Assembly: GCA_016987375.1 (NCBI GenBank)
Contig: PJRA01000182.1
Coordinates: forward strand, 222,628-286,627
Source of the DNA: Brachionus koreanus
Lineage: Eukaryota > Rotifera > Eurotatoria > Ploima > Brachionidae
Direction of reading: 5' to 3'
Length of the DNA stretch: 64,000 nucleotides
Positions 23,749 to 34,405 of the stretch are shown one piece after another. Below the pieces are notes generated by a model. It was not told where the DNA came from, did not search any database, and was given only the letters and a program-made list of their open reading frames with translations. How positions within the stretch are numbered: position 1 is the first letter of the stretch; each line of letters starts with the position of its first letter. The translations under genes were made by a program, and so were the position numbers.

Positions 23749-23935
23749 ATACTTTTGATTTTTAATTATTTAAAATATATGTCGATTTTTTTTTAGACTA
23801 AAATTTAATGACTTTTAAAATTTTTTAATAATTAATTAACTTGAAAGTTTTTTACTTTTTATTTTGTTAAGTGGTTTTAAAAAATCATTTCAAAAAATAT
23901 TTTGAGAAAATTAATTTAAAAAAGTCAAATAAAGA

Positions 23936-24814
23936 ATGGGCTCTTTGTTTGCATCGTGTTGTGGCAGTTCCGAAACTCAAAATGATTATCAATCAGTTGA
24001 TAGGGTAATTGTTAGAAGCTTATTTAATTCAGATCCAATATAGATTTTTTTTGCATACCCAAAATTTAAGTCCTAAGATATCAAAAAAGAAAAGATATTG
24101 TCAAATTTTTTGTCTTAAATTTTTCGATCCCAAATTTTTGGTACTTAAATTACAGTAATTGAATTTTTTAAAAAATAAATTACAACATATTTTGTTTTAT
24201 GATCCATTGTTCTTTATTAAATTTCTTCCTTAATTACAGTCGTCTTACGATTTTAGTTCTTTATTGGTTTTGGACTATGAAAGGGCTTCAATTAAAATGA
24301 TCTATAATTAAGAATAAACTGTTTTATACAGAAATTTAAATATTTTGATTTCATAAAATACTAATAATTATTAACAAGTTTAAATGAGGTACAATTAATT
24401 TAATTTTTAAGTTTAAAAAAATTTAAAATTTAAGTCTGTTTCAGTTAAGCTAAATCTGAATATCTGTCTAAATAACTTGGTAATACAAGGGTAATTTATT
24501 GGGTTTATAAACAAAAGTTTACTTTTTACATTATTTAAAATTAAAGGAATTCTGTTCTGTGATATTTTGGGGCCATAATTAAAATGGGCTATAACCTTGT
24601 AGGGTTATAAACGCGAGCCGTCTTTGCTTAAAAATTAACAAAAATTTTGTTTAAGGATAAAATGAGAGAGGCAGCTGAAAGACGTTGGCAGGCAGAAGAA
24701 AGCAGAGGAATCAAAAATATTGAGGATGTCAAGCGGAAAAAAGAAGCTAAGTTGGAATTGGAAAAAATGGAAAGAAATGTCTCTACCTCAGGACAAGGAT
24801 TAAAAGTAACTTAG
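23936..24814 (+). CDS. SVIP: SVIP, small VCP/p97-interacting protein
   Basis: Two exons (23936-24004 and 24656-24814) give 75 residues, the usual size of SVIP. The N-terminus MGSLFASCC has the Gly for myristoylation and Cys residues for palmitoylation. Exon 2 carries the VCP-interacting motif EAAERRWQAEESRGI, a charged helix, and the C-terminal TSGQGLKVT signature. Family knowledge: membrane-anchored cofactor of the AAA ATPase p97/VCP that restrains ER-associated degradation and acts at lysosomes. The single intron (651 bp) is long for this window. It lies between IST1 and the first R-SNARE on the same strand. Confidence 0.87.
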
Positions 24815-25043
24815 AACTGGCACCAATTCAGAAAGCTTTTTAAACAGTTTATACTTTAAGTGGCAAGTTGGTTAAATTGTTTTCGTTACAATTATCTTAT
24901 TTGAAGAGAAAAAAATTTTTTCTTAAAAACTAAAGAAAAAATAGTGTATCTAAGAGTTATTTTATATTTTTATAAATTTTATTTTGAAATAAAAGAATAA
25001 TTAAATAAAATATTCTCTTTTATTTTTATCACCTCAGATTAAA

Positions 25044-25544
25044 ATGTTGACCAAATCTATTTCGGCATCCAGCATTAATAAAAAATCAAATGAGCCCAAA
25101 ATGCAAACATCCATTTCCGAAAATGAACTTGGCATCAAACCGGAACCATTAATAGATAATTTAATATTCAAAATTTCTTCTTTAAAACCAGAAAAAAATG
25201 CTTTTCCTAGCAAAGAACGTTCTAAAACTATTATTAATCTTAACGATTTCAATCTCAATAATTCGGAAGAATATGATTTGATTAATGCAAAAGTTAACAA
25301 TGTAAAATTGGTCGTAAGTCAGTACATTTCTCAATTAGAGCAGCGTGGTCCCAAATTGGAAGAGCTTGAAGCTAGCTGCATGAAGTTGAGTGAACATACC
25401 AAAGATCTGGAGCAAGTAGCAGTAAAAACCAAAAAATTCTACTATAATGATTATTTCTATAAAAAGTACAAGATTGCCACAGTATTCATTTTATGTTTTA
25501 TTCTAATTATGACAATTCCAATTTTGAAAATTCTTAAAAGTTAA
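25044..25544 (+). CDS. R-SNARE (VAMP/synaptobrevin-like) 1
   Basis: Intronless 166-residue protein. Residues 1-78 are a polar, poorly structured extension with no longin fold visible. Residues 79-138 form an R-SNARE coiled coil with the zero-layer Arg101 in LEQRGPKLEELE. A hydrophobic C-terminal anchor (143-162) and short luminal tail follow. Role by family: tail-anchored v-SNARE on vesicles, pairing with Q-SNAREs for fusion. An acceptor-like CACCTCAG ends seven bases before the ATG. It is the first of three R-SNARE genes in 4.7 kb, and its long N-terminal extension sets it apart. Confidence 0.78.
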   Translation: MLTKSISASSINKKSNEPKMQTSISENELGIKPEPLIDNLIFKISSLKPEKNAFPSKERSKTIINLNDFNLNNSEEYDLINAKVNNVKLVVSQYISQLEQRGPKLEELEASCMKLSEHTKDLEQVAVKTKKFYYNDYFYKKYKIATVFILCFILIMTIPILKILKS

Positions 25545-25896
25545 TTGCTATTTTTGTTTTATTAATTTAGCTAAAATATTAGGCCAGACTCGGTGCCAAC
25601 AAATAAATAAATTATATGAAAATAGTTAGAGTTTCTTTTGGTGATATTAATCATGTAAATATGTTCCTTATTTTTTTGACTCATCTGTAAAATAAACCTT
25701 TTTCTTTAAAGCACTTTATATTAAAATTTTAATTCATAATTGTTAAATAAGTATGATAATTTATTAAATAGCCAAAAATTTTTCAAGCGTTACCAACATT
25801 TTTTATGTTCAAAAAGGGAGCAGTCTAAGCATGCATTTTTATTTTATTAGATTTTCAATTCATTTAGATAAAAACTTTTATAATTGCGAAATAACT

Positions 25897-26214
25897 ATGA
25901 GTTATTCTTATCAAAATAACACTTATCGACCAGATATGGACGATGTTATCCGTCAAAATCGAGAGCAGGTAGAGAGTGTCAAGGGAATTGTTCATAAGAA
26001 CATAGAAAAATTGTATGAACGTGGCGAAAGATTGGAAGAATTGGATCGAAAAGTCGAAAATTTGGAAAATAGTGCCAGTGAATTTCAGACAACAACAAAA
26101 AAAACAAATCGACTTTTCATATGGAAAAATTTTAAATGGACTATAATAGTGGCTTTAACAGTAATAATTATTATTTTGGTAATTGTTCTTTCTATTTGGT
26201 TAAATGCCAAATAA
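25897..26214 (+). CDS. R-SNARE (VAMP/synaptobrevin-like) 2
   Basis: 105 residues from ATG 25897. An in-frame ATG at 25831 would add 22 residues, but a TTCATTTAG acceptor-like tract at 25859-25867 lies between them, and the downstream start gives normal VAMP length. The SNARE motif (about 15-72) holds zero-layer Arg42 in LYERGERLEELDRK. The linker IWKNFKW is of the basic/Trp type before the tail anchor at 81-101. It is the closest of the three to canonical brevins and intronless. Canonical VAMP2 genes usually have introns, so retro-duplication is possible. Confidence 0.85.
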   Translation: MSYSYQNNTYRPDMDDVIRQNREQVESVKGIVHKNIEKLYERGERLEELDRKVENLENSASEFQTTTKKTNRLFIWKNFKWTIIVALTVIIIILVIVLSIWLNAK

Positions 26215-26622
26215 ATCGATAACATTATTTTTTAAACTTTTTCATTGATTTAAAATGGCCAAGATGAGCTGAATATACATTTATTTCAATACCTTTTATG
26301 ATTTTGAGTATTTCTCGTTGATTTTTATTATATTTTGATCAAAAATCATTAGATAATAAATAAAATTATGTATATTCTTTTATTTTTATTTTAATAATAG
26401 AAAACCCATTCATTTGACAAATATTGAAGTTGTATAAAATCACATATAAATATTTGGTACTTTTTTTAATAGAGTTTTTAATATTTTAAGGCTAAAAACT
26501 AATTGATGACTTTTTGTTATTCATATTTTATTTTTCCATTATTTAATGAATAACAAGATTTATTTTAAGTTACTTTTCATTTGAATAAAACAAATATTTA
26601 AAAGCACAAATGGTGGAATATC

Positions 26623-26874
26623 TTGACATATCTTCGCGGAAATTATAAAAAGTTTGATCAGAAAAATACCTCCTTATGCAGAAAACTTAATAATGTGGAG
26701 AAAAAGACTCATATTGATGTTTTGGATTATAGTTCGAAGACTTCTCTAGCAATAATTGATCATTTATTTATCGAAGAAAATCGAGGTCTAGTTGATTCAG
26801 TGAAGTTTATTGTTTCCGAAATCAAATATGGAATTAAGCCTAACCTTCTAAAACTTTTTTTATTTATTAAATGA
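26623..26874 (+). pseudogene. Possible degenerate fourth R-SNARE copy
   Basis: An open frame without a good ATG contains NRGLVDSVKFIVSEI, which aligns with NREQVESVKGIVHKNI of the neighbouring R-SNARE 2 at the start of its SNARE motif. Similarity then fades and no membrane anchor follows. Position inside the R-SNARE cluster supports a decayed duplicate, but the match is short and may be chance. Confidence 0.3.
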
Positions 26875-26989
26875 TCTGCTAAAGATAGATTTTTATAAAT
26901 AATTGTGTCTTACTTCAATATATATTTCTACTAACTCTTTCAATATGATATAAACTCATTGAATTTAATTAATAATTGTAAAAAGGATC

Positions 26990-27190
26990 CATGCTAAATT
27001 TACGCAAATTTACGTAAATTTGTGTAAATTAACGTAAAAATGGTAATTTGACTATTTTTTACGTAAAAAAGAATTGTAAAAACTCGTAAATTAACTATAA
27101 TTTTTACAATTTTACGTTATTTTACGTAGAAATTGGGAAAAAAACAAAAATTTTACTGGTAAATTTTGGTAAAAAATTGTAAAAAACAAA
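26990..27190. repeat. Cluster of TTTACGTAAA-type palindromic words
   Basis: About 200 bp with repeated forms of TTTACGTAAA, AATTTACG and GTAAATT on both strands, forming an irregular low-complexity tract. No coding frame. It could be a degenerate satellite or a hairpin-prone site. Confidence 0.6.
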
Positions 27191-27977
27191 AAAAAGTAAA
27201 ACGAATAAGATTTGTAATAAAAAACTTTTATTTTTTGAAATTTTTTAAATTAAATTAATATCCATACCAATCACCATCTTTTTGAATTACAATTTCAATT
27301 ACCTTTGTAATATATTAATTAGAATGTTAATGAAAATTTTTCCTAAAAAATACGCAAAAAATGGTAAAGAATTAAATTTAAAAATAATCGAAAAATAATA
27401 ATTTCATCGATTATGTTCGATGAAATATTCTAAATTTCATCGTAGAATTACGATGATCTTTACCTTTAAAATTGAAATTAATAATAGTATTTTTAGTTAA
27501 AATAACAAACTAATTGTATGTTCATAAGGAAAATAGAATTAGTTTGATAATCAAAAAAATAATTATGAATTAAAATAAAAATAGTTTTATTTGCTCCAAA
27601 CTCAATATTTTTTTTTTGATTACAAATTTCATGTTATTTATAAATATTGTACGCGTTTTTAAAATGAGAAATTAATTGATATTTTTAAAATAAAATCATC
27701 AGTGTTCTGTATCTACTTTACTGAGCTATGGTTTGTTTAGATCAAAATTAGAAATAATTTTATTAAAAAAATACAAGCGTTAAAGAAAATTTTAGCCTGG
27801 CAGATTATTAATAAAAATTTCAAATTTATTTATGAAGACATTTTTAATATATATTTTCTGAAAATTAATTAAAATTTGTTAGGAATTAAAAACAAAGTGA
27901 TTAATTTTTAAAGCTATCTTCCTATTTAATTAATTATTACAAAATAAGTTCTAAGCAACATTAATTTCTTCCCACTA

Positions 27978-28165
27978 GAGACCAAAATTAACAGACATGC
28001 AACAAGATATCCAAATAGAGTTAGATCAAAACAATTTATCACTAGATTTTCAAAAAACCATCTCCAACTGGTTCAACACTCAATAAGCCAAACGCGGAAC
28101 CATCAAACAAAAAATACGCATCTTTTTTCAAGAATTTAATGATTTTCAGCTAAAAAGAAGGGCTT
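27978..28165 (+). pseudogene. Homeobox-like coding relic
   Basis: After an ACTAG acceptor-like site the frame reads RPKLTDMQQDIQIELDQNN and TISNWFNTQ, a stop, then AKRG. The W-F-x-x-x-x-A-K spacing matches helix 3 of homeodomains, with the expected Arg codon replaced by TAA and the helix 1-2 region shortened. It is probably a dead fragment of a homeobox gene or of a mobile element carrying an HTH. A further Cys-containing frame (TAVTCDICLVEGENV) lies at about 28500-28560 and may belong to the same relic. Confidence 0.3.
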
Positions 28166-29349
28166 AACACCATGCTGAATGCCCTCCACTTGTTTAATTA
28201 TTATCATTATCCTTGCTGAATATTGAATTTTCAAATCAAAAATAAAGTCAATATATTTTTATATTATTGTATATTTTTAAAACAAATGATAAATTCTCTT
28301 TTCAAGAAACAGATTCTTCTTTATTATTTCATTATATATATTTAGGTCTAAAATTTGATAATCAATCTTCTTTTTTCTCTTTTCTCATTTATCTTTAATT
28401 ATTCTAATTTTTCTGCTTTATAAAAAGTATATCAAATGTTAATTGATCTCTCTAACATGTCTTTGTAGGTCAAGATCTTTATAAAAAATACATCATTATT
28501 GGAAAAAAGCCCATCAGAAAACAGCAGTAACTTGTGACATATGTCTAGTGGAGGGTGAAAATGTGCTTAATGTAAGAATTTGAATTTTTTAATAATGATG
28601 ATATGAGCCTTCAGTGGAAGAAATAGCCATAGTGGTAGTTAGAAAATTTTTTGACTAGCGCCAATATATTAAATTTTTATATCGCAATGCAAAATTTTTT
28701 TTTTGATGTGAAATCCTTAAAAATTTGTATTTTATTTACTAAATAATTGAAATAATAAATTTTTTTTAATAAATTAATAAATTAGAATTTTTTTTTTTAT
28801 TTTTTTGATAATAAATTTATGGCACTTAATTTGGTTTTAAAATTTGAGCTAAAGTAATGGAATATATCATTGATAAATATCTTATGAATAGACTAAATAT
28901 TTGTTTATTTTTGGTTCATGTTAAATCTTTAGCTTTTTAATTAAGAAAAAATAAAATTATTATAAGCTCGAAATTAAGTAAATTAGATATTTGAGCCAAG
29001 AACCAATTTTCTTGGAAAAGTCAAAGTAAAATGAAACAAGCAAAAATATTTTAATGAAATTCTAAATTATTTAAGAAAATTATTAACTGTTTTATAGTCA
29101 GTAGGTCAAGATAAAAAAAAAAATTTGCTAATTAATCATTTGATTGATCTTTTCTTGTTATCATTATTATTTATTTAAGAAAATTTTTTAGTGTTCATAT
29201 GCTTAATTTGAATAGATACTTAAATAGAGATCTAAATGTGACATTTTGTTGAATTAAATTATCCGAATATGAGACTAATTAGACGATGTTAAGACAAAAG
29301 ATAACTTTAAAATCGTTTGCTAAAGTTAGACTAATATTTTGAAAGAAAA
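28166..29349. other. Spacer within the R-SNARE cluster
   Basis: AT-rich with no supported gene apart from the Cys-containing relic near 28500-28560 noted with the homeobox-like fragment. Long T and A runs. It must hold the promoter of R-SNARE 3. Confidence 0.4.
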
Positions 29350-29691
29350 ATGAAGAATCCTACATTTGATGAAGGAACACAACAGAATGAGACAAATGAA
29401 AAAATTGATAACAATCAAAAGGAAATCGATGACATTAAGGATATAATGAAAGACAACATTGAAAAAATGATCTATCGTGGAGTAAACTTGACTGACTTAA
29501 AAGATTCGTGTGATCAATTAGAAGTTCAAGCAGCTCAATTTCAAGTGGTTAGTCGAAAAGTAAGACGCAAAATGTATATTAGAAGCAAAAAAAAGACCAT
29601 TATATTATTCTTGATTATTTTTATTCTAATAATGACTGTATTAGGAGGTTGCATATTTTTTTATTTTTTTTACTTAAAATCAAAAATTTAA
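29350..29691 (+). CDS. R-SNARE (VAMP-like) 3, divergent
   Basis: Intronless 113-residue protein. An acidic, Gln/Asn-rich N-terminus (1-25) precedes the SNARE motif (about 25-78) with zero-layer Arg43 in MIYRGVNLTDL. A strongly basic juxtamembrane stretch (SRKVRRKMYIRSKKKT) leads into a C-terminal anchor (83-108). The domain order is that of a brevin, but heptad residues are less conserved than in the copy at 25897. Either a specialised or a relaxed paralog. No longin domain. Confidence 0.78.
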   Translation: MKNPTFDEGTQQNETNEKIDNNQKEIDDIKDIMKDNIEKMIYRGVNLTDLKDSCDQLEVQAAQFQVVSRKVRRKMYIRSKKKTIILFLIIFILIMTVLGGCIFFYFFYLKSKI

Positions 29692-29807
29692 AACAAAATT
29701 ATACATTTTTTTCAAATGTCTTAACATTTTATTTTGAAAATAAAAATAAAAATAAATTTTTAATTAAATTTAATAGTAATAGACCGAAAAAAAAACAATT
29801 TAGACAA

Positions 29808-31035
29808 TTAATTTTTAGTAGACCTTAAGTTTTTCCATTTTTTAATGATATAAGTTTGAAAATTGTTAACTAAATTCGGTCCAAATGTAAAAAATAACCT
29901 TACAAAATAAAATTTAAATTAATTTTTAGTTCATTTTTACTTACCATCCGTATAAAGCTCCTCCAAGATGAGCTGCATGATCCATTTTTCTAGAGCCCAT
30001 AACCAAAAATAATAAATCAAAGATAACCAATAATTTAAACAACTAAAAAAATCATTATATTATAAATAGAAAAAAACATTGTTTTTAAATCATACAGTCT
30101 GAGCTTCTATTTCGAAAGGTATAGGAAAAACGTAAAATTTTGAATGGGGAAAAACAAGGCTTGAAAGAGCAAAGCAGCTCACAATAGCTCCTGACTAAAA
30201 ACTTAATTGTGAATATTTTTATTTAAAAAAAAAAAAACAAAAAAATAAAACTTACAGCTCCCAAGCTTTTTGAATGATGATTAGATCTAATCACCTTAAA
30301 GAAACTCGACATAAAGGAAGCAAAAACACCGCTTGATAAGTAATAAGCAACAAATTGTTCTACGGGTAATATTTTGCTAATCAAATCGGACATACTGTAC
30401 AAAGCAACCATGTTAAAAAGTATGTGAAAAAGTTGCAGATGGCTGAAGGTTGAAAGTATCATTTGAGAATTTATACCAGATGCTGGTGATAGAAGAAAAT
30501 ATTTGTGCATAGTGTTTTGAAGAGAAGGAATTCTCCAAGCAAAAAATACCAAAGAGTTGACAAAAACAATAACAGCAGCGGCTTTTTTTACATCTGATAG
30601 ATTATTCCAATAGTTGTTAATCTTGAAACAAAAAATTTAAATTATTTTTTAAATTGTACTAATTAAACCAACTTTACGTCTTAGTTCGGAAAATTTTGGA
30701 TAATCCCCAAATGAAATAGGTTTTTTCATTCTAATACGTTCATAGTTTGCAATAACTGCTACAGAATAGCACGCTCCAGTAAACTAAATAAAATATTTAA
30801 ATTTTGTTTTTTTTTTTTTAGAAATATTTTTCCTTACAGCAATAGTATAAATTGCTGATTTTACAATTAAAGAATTATTCGAATATTTTAGCGTATTGTT
30901 TGAAATAGTTGAACGTGTATTAAAAAATTTTTGATAATTTTTTTCACATGTTTTAAGCGTTGTTGCATGACCATCCAATTTGTGAACCAATTTGCTATTT
31001 AAAACCGTTCTAATCAAACTTCTACCCAAATTCAT
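29808..31035 (-). CDS. PARL: PARL-like mitochondrial rhomboid protease
   Basis: Six exons on the minus strand (31035-30838, 30783-30673, 30621-30256, 30194-30096, 30042-29945, 29898-29808) give 320 residues. The basic, Ser/Thr-rich N-terminus fits an import presequence. The rhomboid core has FSHLQLFHILFNMVALYSM (the L2 H-x-x-x-N-M element), the catalytic Ser226 in GASGA (spanning exons 3 and 4) and the catalytic His region DHAAHLGGALYG (279-290). Family knowledge: inner-membrane serine protease that cleaves PINK1, PGAM5 and related substrates. It is about 60 residues shorter than vertebrate PARL, mostly at the N-terminus. PYROXD2 ends 121 bp upstream on the same strand. Confidence 0.9.
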
Positions 31036-31156
31036 TTTTTTCCAATTAAAAAAAAAATCGAAAAATTTCTTTTTTATATTTCATCATAATTTAATTAAAA
31101 ATTCTATTTCATAATTTATTTATTTATCTGTGTTTTTTAATAAAATTTACAAAAGT

Positions 31157-34033
31157 TTAGAGCTTTTTATTAAAATTAGACAAGCACTCAAGGGCAGCTA
31201 GTCTTCCAGGAGCCCCCATCACACCACCTCCTGGATGAGCCCCACTTCCTGCCAAATAAAGATCTTCTATGGGAGTTTTGTATGATGACCAGCCACTAAC
31301 TGGCCGATTTATAAACAGTTGATTTAGAGGCATCGCTCCATGAAAAATGTTTCCTCCTGTGAGTCCAAATGTTTGCTCCAAATCAAATGGCGCTAATATA
31401 TCTTTGCCAACTATTGAATCTTTGAAGCCTGGCGCGTATTTTTCAATTGAATTTAGAACTATTTCGGCATATCTTTTTTTACTTTCGGCATTTGTTTTTC
31501 TATCAATTGGAAAATATTGACAAAAAAGCAGAACAACATGTGAACCTTTTGGAGCAAGTGTAGGATCAAGAGATGATGGAATGACCATTTCTATCATTGG
31601 AGTCTCAGATGGCCTATTAGATACTTTTGCTTCCAAAAAAGCATCATCTAATAGCTGCATGTTTTCACAGTTTATATGTATCGTACATTGATGATGTGGC
31701 ATTGGTTTAGTTGGATGAATATTTGGATTTGCAGTAAAATTAGGCAGTTTGTTAACCGCTAAATTAATTTTCATTGTACCACTCTCGTAATTTATTTTTT
31801 TAATCCTTTTAATAAAATTAGCCACTTCAGTGTCCTCGCTCTTTTCCAAATCAGACGATTTTAGAAATTTTTCAAAAGTCACTCTTGGAGTACAATTGCT
31901 AAGGATGCAATTGCTTTCAATAAAAGTTCCGTTTTTTAGTAAAACTCCCTTTGACTTGAAGCCATTGGTAGTTTTTTGCAATTTTATTTCATCAACTTCT
32001 TGAGATAAATATATTTCAACTTGATCACCAAAAGATTGTAAATTTTTTGCCAAGCATTGCGAAACGGAACCCATTCCACCTTCAACATAAGCCCATACAC
32101 CTTGAGAATAAAAAAGTTTTACAAATTTAACCTTTTATATCTCGAAGAAATTTTTATTTTATGTCAGTTGATCTATTTGATTTAAAAAAAAAAAAAAGAA
32201 GTGAAAAAAGTTTATTTTTCTAACCTCTTATCACAATACAAATAACGGGTTTTGCATAATTAGTTACACAAATCTTAGTCAAAAATTAACAAACAATAGA
32301 AAAGGTGAAGTCAGCGAAACTTGGAAGAAAATTCATCATTCTTCTATTAGTCGACAATTGGCTAAAATAAAAATTTCTTATCGAAAACGAGAAAAACAAC
32401 GAAGTATAATGAAGTCCAGAGACCTAAAGCACAAAAAAACTATTGAAAACTGGTTAATCGCTTATATAAAAAGCAAAGCATCGTAATTTTGGATGATGAA
32501 ATATATTTTTTTTAGCTGGTAATGAATGAAATGCCAGGAAATGCTGGGTATTACACAGATGACCAAGAAAAATGTCCAGAAAATATTCGTTTTGCTGGAA
32601 AAGAAAGGTTTCAAAAAAAATGTGGATAACAATTTATGAATGCGCGGAATGTCAAAGCCTTTTTTTCGCTTGTCCAAATCAGCTGCTTTAAATTCAAAGG
32701 TTTATGCTTATGGTTAAGGTTTAGGTTTATGTTTATGTGCGATTTCTTAGATGGATGAAATGGTTTATTATGTACCAAAAGACATTAGTCCTCAAAATGT
32801 TCCACAAGCAAGACCAATACAGGATTTTTGTGGTATTTTGGCACAGAATGTCTATGAATGAGGTTGAGAAGCAACAATAGAAGAACAACTGATTCGGCGT
32901 ATTGAATCATGTTTAGAAAAACTTGATTCAAAATTTTTACAATCACTGATGTTGGGTGTTAAGACAAAATTAAGATCTATAGCTAACAACCGCGTGTTGT
33001 CTCTATTAATAAAAATAATTTTTAATAGATAATAAAATGTGGATTAATAAAAAAAAAATTGTTTCGATTTAGCTTTTAGAATTCATAAGGTTACAAGGGT
33101 TTGAATTTTGTGTAACTAATGATACACCACCTGTTATACTCTGAAGTATTGTTCGATTACACCTTTTTAAATGAAGTAAACTAGTTTTCAATTACCTTTC
33201 TTCCCATCAATTCCTCCGATAATGTGATGAAGCAGGACATATGCTGAGCCCTCTGAAAATGGTGATATAAATGCTCCTATGACTGAGTCAGTGGCTAATG
33301 TAGCTTTCAAAACATCAGACTCAAACCATTCGTCAAGCAAATTGGCTGCCGGCTCTGTAAATAGTCGATATATATCATCAAAATTATTAGCAAAAAATTT
33401 AGCTGTTTTAAGGTCTGGAACATATTGTTTCAAATGCTTTAATTTATTTAAGAAAGTTGAATTTCTAATTGAATTAGCATTTGGCGGTGGTTTGTCCATA
33501 AAAGGCTCCAAAAATTCACATACACTGTTTAACCAGTTTTCATATTTTTCAAAATTTTCTGCATCTCTAGACGAAAATTTCGATATTTGATCATGATTGA
33601 ATTTTGAATCAGAAGATAAGGTTAATGAAGTTGCCTTAGAATATTGCGGATCACTTTCTAGTAATGGCGTATATGATGATGGATTACGTGTGTAGAATTT
33701 TAAGATTCCGTGTCGCATTAAGTCTAAGTCTTGAATTATCTGAGGCCGAAAAAGACTAAGTAGATATGATGCTCTTGAAAATTTAAAACCTGGTATTATT
33801 TCTTCGGTTACCGCTGCACCACCAATTACATCACGCTGTTCTAGAATGCATATTTTAATGGGCTTCGGAGAATATTTGGCCAAATAATTAGCAGCTACTA
33901 GTCCATTATGGCCTGCGCCAATAATTATAGCATCATACTTTGATTTAATTTTGTTGAAATTATTTGTAGTAAAATTTCCCGATGCTCTGTATTTTGAGAC
34001 AATGTTAGGATTTTTTATGTAGGTTTTAAGCAT
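31157..34033 (-). CDS. PYROXD2: PYROXD2-like FAD-dependent oxidoreductase
   Basis: Two exons (34033-33196 and 32100-31157) encode 593 residues, close to the family length. After a 33-residue basic leader, SKYDAIIIGAGHNGLVAANY holds the FAD dinucleotide-binding GxGxxG (39-44), followed by the ELEQRDVIGGAA-type acidic end. The second exon starts with VWAYVEGGMGSVSQ and ends with DLYLAGSGAHPGGGVMGAPG, the second FAD contact typical of carotenoid-desaturase/PYROXD2-like oxidoreductases. Family knowledge: mitochondrial inner-membrane protein needed for normal respiration; its reaction is not established. The single 1095-bp intron contains a decayed mariner element, while splice sites and phase are intact. 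Confidence 0.9.
32263..33116 (+). mobile_element. Decayed mariner-like element in the PYROXD2 intron
   Basis: Terminal inverted repeats GTTACACAAA and TTTGTGTAAC are bounded by TA on both sides (32261-32262 and 33117-33118), as expected for Tc1/mariner. Plus-strand translation shows transposase pieces: VLDDE with YYTDD, RFAGKERFQKK, YVPKDISPQNVPQARPIQDF and a C-terminal IEEQLIRRIESCLEKL. Multiple stops, frameshifts and internal loss (about 854 bp total) mean it is inactive. It lies antisense to the host gene within its only intron. Confidence 0.8.
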
Positions 34034-34405
34034 TTTTCTTTAGAGTAATTTTCATGTATATTTTTCATATTTATAGTCAATTTTTTTATCGAATTCTAGT
34101 ATTTATCTTTAGATTGATATTCAAAAAAAATTTTTTTAAGTTCAAGATAAAAATTATTGATTACTTAAAGGGACATGAAAGTGTTTTCAAAATTTATCCT
34201 ATTTTGATTAGATGATTAGATAAAGTGAATGTTGAAAACTGTTCGTAAGACAAAATTCGTTCACTTTTAGAAAATTGATTTAAATTTTGGCCAATAAATC
34301 ATAAGTTCAAACAAATTTTCAACATTATTAATTAAGGCTTGCTTTCTTTACAAGTAATATGAATTTTTTTAAAGAAATTTAACAAAAAACCATAGATGAC
34401 TTAAA

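Noticed and set aside
25034..25300. Minus-strand open frame over R-SNARE 1
   Set aside because: Overlaps a confident SNARE gene and shows no domain of its own.
32697..32740. Telomere-like GGTTTAGGTTTATG repeats
   Set aside because: The units are irregular, few and inside the decayed mariner, so they are not an interstitial telomere.
33279..33590. Plus-strand open frame over PYROXD2 exon 1
   Set aside because: Antisense to a well-supported FAD oxidoreductase exon.
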